From: Strigamia acuminata
Lineage: Eukaryota; Arthropoda; Chilopoda; Geophilomorpha; Linotaeniidae
Reading direction: 5' to 3'
DNA: 64,000 bases
NCBI GenBank assembly: GCA_949358305.1
Contig: OX442324.1
Span: 8,777,601 to 8,841,600 of the forward strand
A program made the position numbers and the translations under genes. Positions 28,191-39,107 of this stretch are shown one piece after another. The first letter of the stretch is position 1. Every line of letters starts with the position of its first letter. The notes under the pieces are model-generated. The model had not been told where the DNA came from and ran no database searches. It saw only the letters and a program-made list of their open reading frames with translations.

Positions 28191-29905
28191 TTATCGTCGC
28201 GCCCCGAAAATACTATTGCCAAGGGTCACAAGACGTGGACGTGCCAGCCATTTGGTCAGCAAGTCCGCCACGTTATTCTCTCCCATAACATGTTTGATAT
28301 CATAAATCCCTTCCTCAAATAGCTCCCGCAAATAGTGGTACTTGACCTCTATATGTTTATTGGCGCGATTCTCCACACGGTTTTTGCTGTACTGTATCGC
28401 AGCAGTAGAATCGGCCAATATACACGGTTGCACTAAGTCAAAGTGATAACGCATGAGATCCGCCTCGAATAAACGACGCAACCACACGATCTCCTTTACG
28501 CCGTCCACAATCGCGAGGAACTCTGCCTCCATGATGGAGAGAGACGTTATCCGCTGTTTGTGGCACGCCCAAGACACGGGCACGCCGCCCAAAAACACCA
28601 CGTGACCACCAAAGCTCTTCCGAGCGTCTAAATCGGTGGCATACGAAGCATCAGTGTATGTCACCAATTGAGTGCCTGTGCACCTCCCTAAATCAATGCT
28701 ATAATGTTCGGTGGTACGTAGGTACTTCAGGACCTGCAATAGCATCCTGACATGCCTATCAGTGTGGGTTTCGCTATACTGCGCAAGGACAATTGTGCTA
28801 AACAAAATGTCTGGCCTCGTTCGAGTTGCCAAGAATAGCAAACTACCCACTAACGATCTGTACGGGAATGTGGTGTTCGGAATTTCATAATTCTGCATCC
28901 CCATTATCAAGCTGCCCACAGCTCCTGGTATATTGGTCTTTGTGACCTTTTCGATCTTAAATAAGTCGCAAAGCTTTCTAATATAAGTCTTTTGGTGGAT
29001 GAGCACAGAACCGCTGGTCCGGTCGAACTCAACCCCGAGAAGCACCGAAACAGGCCCGAGATTCACTAATTCGAAATACTTCGAAATCCACTTCAAAACG
29101 TTTGCCTCTACGAGCCCATTCTTCGAAAAAATGACGATGTCATCCACGTACACAATAAGCACTGCTTCCCGGTCAAGGAAATAAACGCAATTAAAACCTT
29201 TCATAGGCTCAAAGCCAATATCCAATAACTTCTCGTGAAGTTTGACGAACCACATCCTGCCGGATTGGTGTAATCCGTACAACGCCTTCAGTAATTTCCA
29301 GCACTTCCCCTCATTCTGTTTGGTCTGAAAACCTTTCGGAATGGACATATACTGAGGCTTGTCGATGTCACCGTAAAGGTACGCTGCCTTTATGTCAATG
29401 TGTGTGTCTTTCCACCCCAGCAAAGTCACCAAAGCGCAGAAAAACACAACTACCATAACGAAATTCACTACAGGTGAGAACACCTCGGTGAAATCAAGAC
29501 CAGGGCACTGTTTAAAGCCCTGGGCTACCAGCCTCGCTCTATATCTTTTAATGACGCCCGTGCTGTCTCGTTTCAGCTTGTAAATCCATTTGTTGCCGAG
29601 CAACCTTTGTCCGGGCTCTTTGTCCACTTCCTCGTAAACATCTCTTTGTTTGAAAATATCGATTTCTTCTGTCATCGCCCCTTCCCACTCTGTCTTTTTC
29701 TCTGCTTGCACGGCTTCTTCGTACGTCGCAGGCTCTAACATGCAACACATTGCAAATGGGTTGGGGATTTCAGGTTCGTCTTTTAATGACGTAAACTCAA
29801 ACAAGCTCGCATCGTACTCAAAACCGTTATTTTCGCACCAAGCTAGGATTTCAATCCTACTCCTTAATCTAGTCTTGTCTGGTGCCACGTACGATGTACA
29901 AGGTC
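28191..29905 (-). pseudogene. pol: Copia-B pol: reverse transcriptase and RNase H (3' part, after Gypsy-B)
   Basis: Copia reverse transcriptase and RNase H. Motifs in order: LLGNKWIYKLKRDSTG, RARLVAQGFKQ, GWKDTHIDIKAAYLYG, LYGLHQSGRMWF and the catalytic LIVYVDDIVIFS. RNase H follows with YTDASYATDLD, IMEAEFLAIVD and LADSTAAIQ; it ends with NNVADLLTKWL and a short tail. All catalytic acidic residues are present and the frame is open to its stop. Upstream the frame enters the Gypsy-B LTR at 29906; the native sequence resumes at 42766. The inserted length plus 4-bp duplication is 12,864, a multiple of three, so the frames coincide on both sides by chance. Confidence 0.9.
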
Positions 29906-30722
29906 TGTGGTGACCCTGCGGGTGGTCGCCCCTCCAGTGGGCGCCATCCGCATGAGTCACTAGGAAAGGTCAGTTCCCTCGCGTTGGCTCCGCCTTCCCC
30001 CCTGGGAAGCGCGTGCCCCGAGGGGGTGAGGTGACGCGTGGCCGGCCCCCATTGGCCGAGCCAGGCCCCTCACCCTGGCCTATATCAGGTAGAGTTTCGC
30101 GCCCTACAAGCAGAACTTACACAAACGACACCAAGAACACAGCAACTACCTCACCGTCAGGCCAACTCCACCAAAAGTTAGGATTGATCGAGGACCGCTG
30201 ATTCCAGTGCAACTGTAACTCTCACGAATTTACACTGTGTGTTATTTCCCCGCGAAAGCAGGAAAATAACCCTTGTGGATTCACACCGAATAATCGACCC
30301 ACGATTATTTTCATTGCGAAGTGTCCGAGTGCCCTGTAAGAAACTCCACGTTTCTGGACGGAGCCTTGCGACGCTAAAACCAACCCCTAGACAACAGGCA
30401 CGGATAGAAGACTCGAAAGAGCATTCCACCGCGTCCGTGAACGACGAATCCGTGACGAATTTACGACAACTCGAGACGCCGCCTTTGTTCCGCCGACCAC
30501 GCGGAACCGACGACGCCATCTTGAGAAATCCTTTGTTCGACTCTGACCAAGTCGACTCTAGTTTTATACTGAGTGTATTTTAAGGCTTACGCCTATTGAA
30601 TAAACCTGTTTGTTCATTTACATATACTTAGTATTCATTTGGGTAATTTACATATTTAGTAGAATCACAGGTAAAGTAATACACGTTAGCTCATTAAACC
30701 TATCACCAGGTAGGACGCGACA
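29906..30722 (+). repeat. Gypsy-B 5' LTR (817 bp)
   Basis: TATA-like CCTATATCAGG at about 30079, AATAAAC at about 30599. It differs from the 3' LTR at CCCCGCG/CCCTGCG, GACCAAG/GACCTAG and GGTAGGACG/GGTAAGACG. Contains a CGCCATCTTG motif (30514-30523). Confidence 0.95.
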
Positions 30723-30724
30723 CG

Positions 30725-30742
30725 TGGGGGCCCGTCCGGGAT
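30725..30742 (+). promoter_or_regulatory. Gypsy-B primer-binding site, tRNA-Pro type
   Basis: TGGGGGCCCGTCCGGGAT starts two bases after the LTR. It matches, with one mismatch, the tRNA-Pro primer-binding sequence known from murine leukaemia-type retroviruses (TGGGGGCTCGTCCGGGAT). Confidence 0.75.
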
Positions 30743-30817
30743 TTAGAAATAAATCTCAACTGAACTTGTGATCTCTCATTTAATATAATAACCCAAATCG
30801 AAGAATTACTCAAAGAA

Positions 30818-33800
30818 ATGTCAGACCAAAATGAACAATCCGCGTCTGATAACGAGCGACCTACGCTCGAAAAGGGAAAACGGACCTCCGACTATAACTT
30901 AAGGTCGGGCGGCCCGGTTCCCGAACAATCCGCGAAGGCGAAAGCCCGAGCGAATCGGAGGAAAGCAAAGGCGCAGAAAGAGGAAGCAGCTGCTTCGCTC
31001 GAGGCCCTAACCGAGCCCGAGCGAGAGCCGCTCTCCTCAGATATGCCCTTTGCCGAAGATACCGATACGGAAGTCCTAGAAAATCAAGAAGAAATTCGCG
31101 ATACAACAACAGGACGAGTGCCGATACTGGTAGCCGAGGGGAAGACGGAAACTCCGAGGCGAACAACCACAATCGACAGCAACCCATCACCGGCAAAAAG
31201 TCACCAATCCGCCCCCCTAAACGAAACTCCGGTACGAAGCACGAGCGGGACCCCGATGGCCTCCAGCGCCTCGGCGAGACCTGCCCCTGTTTCCCCCGAA
31301 GTAGCCCATTTAATTCATCTATCGCAACAAGCAGCCCGACTGAAGGCGGTAACCGATATTCCGCCGGGAACGTCAGTCTGGGACTCGATTACTATACTCA
31401 CAAAAGCAATTTGCGCAGCACAGGCCCCGACGCCAGTCGCAAGACCAGCGGCGGAGACGCCTGTATCGCAAGAAACGCCGAGTGACGTAGGTAACTTCGT
31501 GCCCGATCCTCACAAAGCCCTTCACGAATCTCGGGAGAAAGCCCGAGAAGAATCGAGGCAGGAAACGATAAATCGTCAGCGTAGAGTGAGCGCTGAGAGG
31601 AGAGAACTTTGGAACGAGGAAGAGGAGCGACTACAGCGTGAAAAAAGGACCACGGAGGAAACAGAAGAAATGGTACAGAAAATAAGGGAAGAGCAGGAAG
31701 CAAAAATACGAAGAGAATGGAATAATACGGTAGAAGGAAGGCACAGAGAAGCCCAAGACTACGAAGAACAATTCCGAGCCCTCCTGGCCCAACGAAAAGC
31801 CGAGAAATTGCAGAAACTGAGAGAAGAAGCTCAGCGGCAACACCAGAAGTGGGAAGAACAATACCACGAAAGGATGAAAGCCGCAAGAGCAAGGAGAGAA
31901 AAGGAGCAATTTCTTGAAGAACAAGAAGAATGGGAGCGGTACAGATGGACCGACGAGTACCAAGCTAAGAAAAAAGCGATAATTGACGAGCAAAAACGAT
32001 GGGAAGCCGAAAATTGGGAAAAGGAAACAGAGAAATTCCAAAGAGAGTACGAGCAGGACGTTTCAGAGAGGAATAAAAAAGAAGGTCCGGAAGCGGATAA
32101 AGAGCCCACCGGTGGCTCCAAAGCCGAAACAAAAAAGAGGAAGTCACAGGAAGACGACCAACCGGATAGAAAATCCAGAAACCGTAACCCCTCGAAACGA
32201 TCCGAAAGAAGCGCCGCAATCGACGCGTTACTTAACAAAAAGAACGCGAATAAGGACCGCGAGCGCCCAGAAAGCGAAGAGAATAAATGGCATTCTTTTT
32301 ACGGGAGCAGCGACGAAAAGGAGCCGCCGCCCTCCGGAGGCTCGAAGAAATCACGGGATGGCGAAGAAGTCCCCCCGAAGGGACCAAGAGACCGCCCACA
32401 AGGCGACCCTTCCGACCCCTCTGATTCATCGGACGACGACGACCAAAGTCGACCGTCATCCGGATCGCACCGAGAGAGCCGCGGCAGCCACCAGCACCAT
32501 TCGGACCGACCGAATGCCTCCAACCGATCTTCGCACAGCTCTCGCCCTTCCATACAGGAGGGGAATTTCCAGGACTCTGCCGGCCGACAATATACAATGG
32601 CTGAACTGGGACGTGCCTTATTGAACTCTTTCCGAAAGGAAGGAATCGACTTAGGCCACCCCGGAGATGAACATAACCGCGCCGGTGAAAGGGTCAAACG
32701 CAAATATGGCGTGCGTAACGAACCAGCGGCCGAAGCCACGGGCAACATCCGCTGGCAACACTACGTACAAACGCGATTCGACGGTTCGTGGAAAGCGGGA
32801 GACCGCTTCCTCGACGAAGTCATGAGAATTAAGAAAGCTACAAAGGCGACCGTCGCCGATATGCTTACACACGGCCTAGTGGAGTTAACCACCGGGTCAG
32901 CCCGCGAGTGGTACCAAGGGCTGAAAAATCCGACCTGGGACGACTTTCTCGTCCGTTTCGACCTTCGATACGGCGAGACACCAGACGAGATCAGCAACAA
33001 ATTGCGTGGCCTCCGTCAAGCCCCGGGTGAAACACTCGCCGACTACGACGCCCGAGCGAATTTACTCTTCGCCCGAGCACCGTACGAAATTAACCCTGCC
33101 GGGTTTACGATGATTTTCTATGGGGGATTGTCAGCACATTCACAACGAATATTGCTGGACATGCGTGCTCCCCGCACTGGCAACTATCGGGATGTCAGCA
33201 ATTATCTCCTAACCAATACGCTGGAGATAGAACAAAGGTACTACGCCTCACTGCCACCCGAAGAAGCGGAAGCCCACGAAAAGCGACTGATAACCAGCGC
33301 CGAACGCCATAAAGCTTCCGAGAAACTAATGAGACCGAGCGAATACCTCAGCGGCATAATGAGCCTCACTGAGGCGTCTTCGGGACGGACGTTGACACCA
33401 AAAACCGGTATAACGCTCCCAAGCAACCCGATTGCTGCCCCAAAGAAAGCTCCGACGACTACTGCGATGCAGGTGACCTCGACTGACTTAGCCACCTCGG
33501 CAAAAGCAGAAGAAGCGTCACCTCCCGCGGCGGTCGCCGAGCCAGCAGAAGAATCAACAGATGAAGAAGACCTGCACGAACACCTCGAGAACTTATCGAC
33601 GGGGTGCGACGACCAAGGCCCGTACCTTCATCACGCGCACCGAGCGCTAGCCATCACCCAATTCAGAGCTCACGCCCGCGCCGCCAAGGAAAAAGGGGCG
33701 CCGGGCCTCAAAAGACGGTTCCCAACAGCATTCGTCCCGAAAAAACCGGGTTTCACACCCACGGGCGACAAAAGCAATATTAAATGCTACAGCTGTGGGG

Positions 33801-33937
33801 AATACGGCCATTATTCCGACAAATGCGAAAAAACGGCCAAAAACACTAGCGAGACACAGACTATGATGAAGATGATGGCCGAGTTAAATATCGCCCTGGC
33901 GAAAAACTGCCAAGCGCAGGCGTCGTCGAAGAAATAG
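30818..33937 (+). CDS. gag: Gypsy-B gag polyprotein (1039 residues)
   Basis: Unusually long gag. The first about 230 residues are low-complexity (Glu/Ala/Pro). Residues about 240-420 are an extremely charged helical or coiled-coil stretch (REEQEAKIRREW, QFLEEQEEWERYRW). About 420-600 is Ser/Asp/Arg-rich and probably disordered. A capsid-like retrotransposon gag module lies at about 640-800 (FLDEVMRIKKATKATVADML, STGSAREWYQGL-type box, DDFLVRFDLRYG). One zinc knuckle lies at about 989-1002 (CYSCGEYGHYSDKC). The ATG at 30818 is the first in frame after the primer site. Pol follows in the -1 frame; its frame opens at 33850, so the two overlap and a -1 shift is needed. Confidence 0.9.
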   Translation: MSDQNEQSASDNERPTLEKGKRTSDYNLRSGGPVPEQSAKAKARANRRKAKAQKEEAAASLEALTEPEREPLSSDMPFAEDTDTEVLENQEEIRDTTTGRVPILVAEGKTETPRRTTTIDSNPSPAKSHQSAPLNETPVRSTSGTPMASSASARPAPVSPEVAHLIHLSQQAARLKAVTDIPPGTSVWDSITILTKAICAAQAPTPVARPAAETPVSQETPSDVGNFVPDPHKALHESREKAREESRQETINRQRRVSAERRELWNEEEERLQREKRTTEETEEMVQKIREEQEAKIRREWNNTVEGRHREAQDYEEQFRALLAQRKAEKLQKLREEAQRQHQKWEEQYHERMKAARARREKEQFLEEQEEWERYRWTDEYQAKKKAIIDEQKRWEAENWEKETEKFQREYEQDVSERNKKEGPEADKEPTGGSKAETKKRKSQEDDQPDRKSRNRNPSKRSERSAAIDALLNKKNANKDRERPESEENKWHSFYGSSDEKEPPPSGGSKKSRDGEEVPPKGPRDRPQGDPSDPSDSSDDDDQSRPSSGSHRESRGSHQHHSDRPNASNRSSHSSRPSIQEGNFQDSAGRQYTMAELGRALLNSFRKEGIDLGHPGDEHNRAGERVKRKYGVRNEPAAEATGNIRWQHYVQTRFDGSWKAGDRFLDEVMRIKKATKATVADMLTHGLVELTTGSAREWYQGLKNPTWDDFLVRFDLRYGETPDEISNKLRGLRQAPGETLADYDARANLLFARAPYEINPAGFTMIFYGGLSAHSQRILLDMRAPRTGNYRDVSNYLLTNTLEIEQRYYASLPPEEAEAHEKRLITSAERHKASEKLMRPSEYLSGIMSLTEASSGRTLTPKTGITLPSNPIAAPKKAPTTTAMQVTSTDLATSAKAEEASPPAAVAEPAEESTDEEDLHEHLENLSTGCDDQGPYLHHAHRALAITQFRAHARAAKEKGAPGLKRRFPTAFVPKKPGFTPTGDKSNIKCYSCGEYGHYSDKCEKTAKNTSETQTMMKMMAELNIALAKNCQAQASSKK
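33898..33907 (+). promoter_or_regulatory. Candidate -1 frameshift site at the gag-pol overlap
   Basis: In gag phase the codons GCG AAA AAC TGC occur at 33899-33910, 30 bases before the gag stop. The pol frame is open from 33850. G AAA AAC is a partial match to a slippery heptamer. The site is inferred; another in 33850-33937 is possible. Confidence 0.35.
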
Positions 33938-36900
33938 AATCGACTTCGTCTGCGAAAGCCGAGGAAATAACAAAGAAAAAGAAATTCCATACCGGACCTG
34001 CCGGTCACGCCATACTTGATGCGCAGATCAAAGACCGAACCCAATCCGCACCGGAGAAGGAAGAAAAAGTGATACGGAGGGGTCTGCAAGTGAAAACTGA
34101 GACCAAGACAGATGATAGTTGGGCCGAACTCCCGTTTGACCTGGACGTCGTACCGCAGAAATTGCGAGTATTTCACTGCAACGTCTCAAAGTCACATTGC
34201 GAGACACTCTGTATGTTACCAGTGACCATTGAAAACCAAAAGTTACTGGGACTGCTGGATTCCGGAGCGGATCGCTCTTTCATATCCGAAGATCTAGTCG
34301 AGAGCCTAGACATCGAAGACAAAATGATGAAAGTGAATGGGAATGTGGAATTACTCACGGCTAATGGCTATGTAAAGCCAAGGGGCGTAATAAAAATCAC
34401 CATCGATTGGAGGGGAGGGAACCTATCCCACCCCTTCTTAGTGTTGCCATCCCACGACAAGGTGTTCCTCCTCGGAATCGACATCATGGCTAAATTAAAC
34501 ATACAGCCAAATCCGATAACGAGATCGTGGAATTGGATAAGCCCCGAAGGTGAAAGGCCCGTTCCAGTGGTACCCCAAAAATTACTGTACGAGGCCCAAG
34601 ATAAGGAGGAATACGAGAGAGGACTGCGAAAATTCGTACAGGACTACGATTTCGTAGCCTTCGCTCTGGAATTACAAAGAAGTAACATGGTGGACACGTT
34701 GGTCGAGGAAGCCGCTCTACAAATCAACGAGGCATCGTTATTAAAACGAGTGCTTCGCAAGCACGAAAGGATCCTCACCAAAACGCCCGGAAGAACGACC
34801 GAAGCCGTACACGAGATCGTACTGACGACGGACAAACCGATTCGCGTGCCATACAAGGGGATGAATCCCCAAAAACGGGACATAGTGACCCAGATGTGTC
34901 AAGACATGCTCGATAAAGGCATCGTCACAGAAGCATTGGGCGAATACGCGATGAGGATCGTCCTAGTAATGCGACCCGGCTCCGAGCCTCGCTTGTGTAT
35001 CGACTACCGCCCGCTCAATGCGATAACGGTGATAGACCCGATACAGATGCCCTCCATCGAAGCGATTCTCCGAGAGCTGGCCCCATTTAATTGGGTAACC
35101 ACCATGGACCTGTCAAAAGGGTACTGGCAGGTCGAACTCCGACCAGAAGATAAGCTAAAGACAGCGTTTTACTCGCCTATAGGGCGATTAATGTTCAACG
35201 TAATGCCATTTGGACTGGTGAACGCACCAAGCACATTTCAAAAGTTAATCGAAAGCGTCCTCGGAGATATGTTACATGATTTCGTATGGGCATACCTCGA
35301 CGATATCATCATTGCGTCAGACACTTTTGAGGAACACATAGAGCACATAGACCGAGTGGTCTCCCGTTTAGCCAAAGCTGGACTCCATGTCCACCCCGGA
35401 AAGAGCAAGTTCTGTAGGAAAGAACTTGCCTTCCTAGGCTATCGAATCGGAATTGAAGGGATCGCCATTGATCCCGAAAAAGTACGAGCAATAAATGGAT
35501 TCCCGGCACCCGAAGATATCAAGGGTGTCCAAAGATTCATGGGAATGATCAACTTCTTCGGCAGACTGCTCCCAAATTTAGCAGAAGTAGCTGCGCCCGT
35601 AACGGACCTCCTGCGAACCGACCGCGAGTTCGCATGGACGGCCGAATGCGAGGCCGCCTTCAACGCCATAAAACAAATGCTGGCCGACGTCGACAAAATG
35701 CCGTTACCCGATCTAAACCGACCGTTCGTACTGCATACCGACGCCAGCCGAGTTGGCTTGGGAGCAGCCCTCTTGCAAAAACACACGTACAACGGAGTGG
35801 AGCAAGAAGTACCCTGTATGTTCATAAGTCGAAAAATACAGGGAGCCGAGAAGAACTACACGGCTACAGAACTGGAGTGCTTAGCCGTAATATGGGCCGT
35901 TCGGAAATTTCGTGACTACCTAGAGTATACGAATTTCGAGGTGCAGACCGATCATCAAGCATTAAGTTGGTTGATGAAGTTAAAAGAACCTTCCGGCAGA
36001 CTCGCCAGATGGCAACTCGAACTCATGGCGTGCGACATAACAATAACATATCGCCCCGGAAAATTCAATCAGGTAGCCGACGCTTTATCGCGAGCCCCGG
36101 CGTCCGACCCCCATAGTCCGGACGACGACGGCGAAGACGATTCGCGTCTACTTTATTGCCCGACGCCCAGACGGATTTGGCGCCTCTGTAAAGCGAACGA
36201 ATTGCCCGTGATGGAGCCCGCTGATAAGACTTTTTGTGGTTTCTGGACTCGGACGTACCAGCCAGCTGGAACAACCGACACAACCACGGAAACAAAACCT
36301 CCGGTCGTCCAAGAGGCTCCAAAAACTCTGCTGCGAGCCTTCACGGCCACAATAGAAAGAAAAACGCAATACGCACCGCCAACAAGACTCGAGTTCATCG
36401 AACATCAGGCGACCGACGCCAAATGTCAGATAATGACTCGATTCCTAGAAAAAGGGGAATATCCGGTCGACATGACAAATCCTCATCGCAGAAAGCAATT
36501 TGCTAAGGAAGCCACTAGCTACCTGATAGACGACGGGTTGTTACTGAAATACCACCCGACGTTTCAGGATGACCTTAGCGGAGCGGGGAACGCGATAAAA
36601 GTGGTGGTGCCTGTCTCGCTACACACCCGATTGCTGTGGCTGATGCACGGGCACCCACTCGCTAGCCACGCCGGCATAGCAAGAACATTGTACCGCGTGA
36701 AGCAGATATTTTTTTGGCCCGGAGCCCGCCAGAAAATAACGAAATTTATTCGTCACTGCTCCCGGTGCCAAGCATGTCGACCTCGCGACAAAGTGGCCAG
36801 AAACACAATGTCTCTCGGCCCCTATGCTCCCTTTGACTGTTGGAGTGTTGACTTGATGGGCCCCAAGCCCACAACAAGCAACCGCAACATGTATATACTT

Positions 36901-38043
36901 GTAATTATGGACGTAGCGACCCGTTGGCCCGAGTTGTACGCCCTCGCGAAGCCCTCGGCGGAAAATATCGCCGAGTGTCTTTACGACGTGGCGTTGCGAT
37001 TTGGGTTTCCTCGGAAACTCATTTCCGATAACGGGCCCCAATTCAGGTCCAAAATATACAAGGAGTTCTGCAAGAAATTTAAGATGGAGATTTCAAACAC
37101 CTCCACTTATAATCCTCAAACGAACCCCGTGGAAAGGCTAAACAAAGACGTGAAATACGCTTTGACGGTGTTCACCGACGTACACAATCGGTGGGATGAG
37201 TATCTACGTGAGATAGCGTTCAGCATTCGCTCCACCATATCAAGAACACGCGACTTCTCACCGGCGTTTCTTAATTTCGCCCGCGAACTAAGAATGCCGT
37301 GGGACCCACGAGTTGCAGAGGCAGTGAATGTACTGGACCCCGCTAACCCACACGAGTACGTATGTCGTTTGGAACAGACAATTTCCGACACATATCAGCA
37401 CCTAATGACTCACATCTTTGACCTACGGGAAAGAGTCGCAGAAAAAGAAGGAGAATTGGATTTCACGAATTTCAAGGTCAACGACCTAGTGTGGAAGGAA
37501 ACACACATATTATCAAATGCTGCAAGGGGCATCGCCGCGGGTCTGGCCGACAAAAGGGACGGACCCTATGTAATTGTGGCAGAACACGGCAGCAACGCCT
37601 ACCAATTGCGCAGATTAACAGATAATAAAAATTTCCAGTCGATCAACGGCCGGGAATTAAAACCATATCTACCAGAATTTCGCCAGGAAATATGGCTGGA
37701 AGGTCAGACGCACAGCGGCCAAGGTGGCACAGTGGTCGACACATTCCAAAATACCAACGAAATTGCCGAAGGAGCAGACGAAGATGACGAATTTTTCGAC
37801 GCCGAATCCCAACCCGTAGACGCTCCCGATCAAGCGGAGCAAACAGTCTCGGAGAGGGAGGAAGCAGAAGAAAATACTTCTGAAAAAGAAAAAACAAAAT
37901 TAGAAGAAGTAAACAATACCGCAACATCGGAGATGAGCGACCAAGTGGGAGCCGATACCACTCGCGAGCAAAAACGCAACCTTCGACCACGAAAATCGAG
38001 GAATCCGTTCATCCAAGACGGAAAAATCACCGGGAGAAACTAG
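33938..38043 (+). CDS. pol: Gypsy-B pol: protease, reverse transcriptase, RNase H, integrase
   Basis: A pol polyprotein with no initiating ATG near its start, as expected for frameshift expression. Protease LLDSGADRSFIS (about 34250). Reverse transcriptase with RLCIDYRPLN, TMDLSKGYWQ, MPFGLVNAPSTFQ and catalytic AYLDDIIIAS (about 35290). RNase H with VLHTDASRVGLGAAL, TATELECLAV and QTDHQALSWL. Integrase zinc finger HPLASHAGIARTLYR with CSRCQAC, core Asp in WSVDLMGP, Asp in ISDNGPQF, Glu in NPVERLNKD. All catalytic residues are intact. A C-terminal acidic tail ends in KITGRN. The frame is open from 33850 through the stop at 38041-38043. Confidence 0.93.
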
Positions 38044-38444
38044 AAAGAAATAAAAAGGTCAAGATATGTGATTGCGGCGTCGTAAAGTTGAAGAAATTCA
38101 CTTACGAGAGCTGCAACGCATGTCGAGACTTAAAATTCGGCTAAGTCCGAACTTCGTCGTCAGTTATCACCGTCAATATCGAAAAGCGAGATTGCATGAC
38201 GTATCGGTCGAAACCCCGTAGCGTAACATGCGCACGGCTCGATCGCATACGTCGTCCCCGTAGCTCCACGCTCACACGGACAAATCTCGTACCGTACGAG
38301 ATGCGTCCGTGACCCAGAATCCTCTGCGCCGGTCGGTTTCCGTTTCCGATTGTTCGCTGAGACGAAAGCACGCGTTTTGTAACCTTTCTCCCTGAAAGTG
38401 ACCCAAAACCCCTTTTTCTCACGAATAATCTTTAGTTTTCTTGA
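38044..38444 (+). other. Gypsy-B gap between pol and the third gene
   Basis: No plus-strand gene is seen. An acceptor-like TTTTTCTCACGAATAATC-TTTAG ends at 38435, ten bases before the ATG of the third gene. This would suit splicing of a subgenomic messenger from an upstream donor. Minus-strand frames here are not supported. Confidence 0.4.
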
Positions 38445-38564
38445 ATGGCCGATCGACGCAACCCGAGAATTGACCCCGACGCCTCGTCCTCCAGAGACGA
38501 GAGCGAAGGATTGGTCATCGAGGCGGAGGAAGAAGATTGGGATGAGCCGGAGCAACAACCACAG
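38445..38564 (+). CDS. Gypsy-B third gene, exon 1 (40 codons)
   Basis: ATG-started 40-codon exon, acidic and Ser/Asp-rich (DPDASSSRDESEGL; EAEEEDWDEPEQQPQ), ending in CAG followed by GTAACA, a good splice donor. An in-frame TAA comes two codons after the donor, so unspliced RNA would stop here. The exon ends in phase 0, matching the acceptor at 39107. No signal peptide is present. Confidence 0.6.
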
Positions 38565-39107
38565 GTAACATAAGATCTTCCCGTAAGATCGAAAATGTAA
38601 TCCGCCGACATCCGACACCATGTCGGATTGTGGCGCGTGATAACTTGACTGATGAATTCTTTTTTGTATTTATTTTGTTGATTTTCGGTAGAATCGGAGC
38701 TCGGGCGCGGAAACCTTTTTCGTGCTCGAAGATCTCCGATCTCCAAACCCAGACAAAGGAATTGTTTGCCAAGATGGCGTCGCTAAAAAATTAGAAAAAA
38801 TTAAAATCTGAAAGTAACGTTGAAACTTTGTAATAAATTGGAATACGAGTAGAAAAGCTTAAATAAAAACAACCGATTCTTTTGTATTACGCGACGTTGT
38901 TTTGAGCGGACCTCCTGAATCTAAAAAAAGGTAGCAAGAGAAAGACTGAGCTACACCAGCGGCCAACCACCGCGGACCTGCGAATAATCAGGACGGAGAG
39001 GAGCGGCCACAACCGAAAGAAATTTTGGTGCCACCGCCGATCTCGCAATTTTTATTCCAAACATTGATAAAAAGAGCATCGAAATTAAAATGTTTTTAAT
39101 ACTTCAG
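38565..39107 (+). other. Probable intron of the Gypsy-B third gene (543 bp)
   Basis: GT at 38565 and a pyrimidine-rich acceptor TTTTTAATACTTCAG ending at 39107. It contains stops in all frames and a CAAGATGGCGTCG motif (about 38770). Both exons meet in phase 0. Confidence 0.58.

Noticed and set aside
30013-30583. Small ORFs inside the Gypsy-B LTR (62, 113 and 114 residues), also present at 42056-42626
   Set aside because: They are duplicated because they are in both LTRs. They contain no domain and overlap regulatory sequence on both strands.
31983-32624. 213-residue plus-strand ORF inside Gypsy-B gag in another frame
   Set aside because: It is a shadow of the low-complexity charged gag region; composition mirrors the gag codons shifted by one.
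38061-38144. Short plus-strand stretch with CDC and CNAC pairs after Gypsy-B pol (zinc-ribbon-like microprotein)
   Set aside because: The frame has no ATG (the nearby ATG is followed at once by TGA) and would need an unsupported splice or shift.
38141-38772. Minus-strand ORFs of 85-153 residues between Gypsy-B pol and the third gene
   Set aside because: They overlap the plus-strand exon 1 and intron, show no domain, and lie antisense in GC-rich sequence where long chance frames are common.
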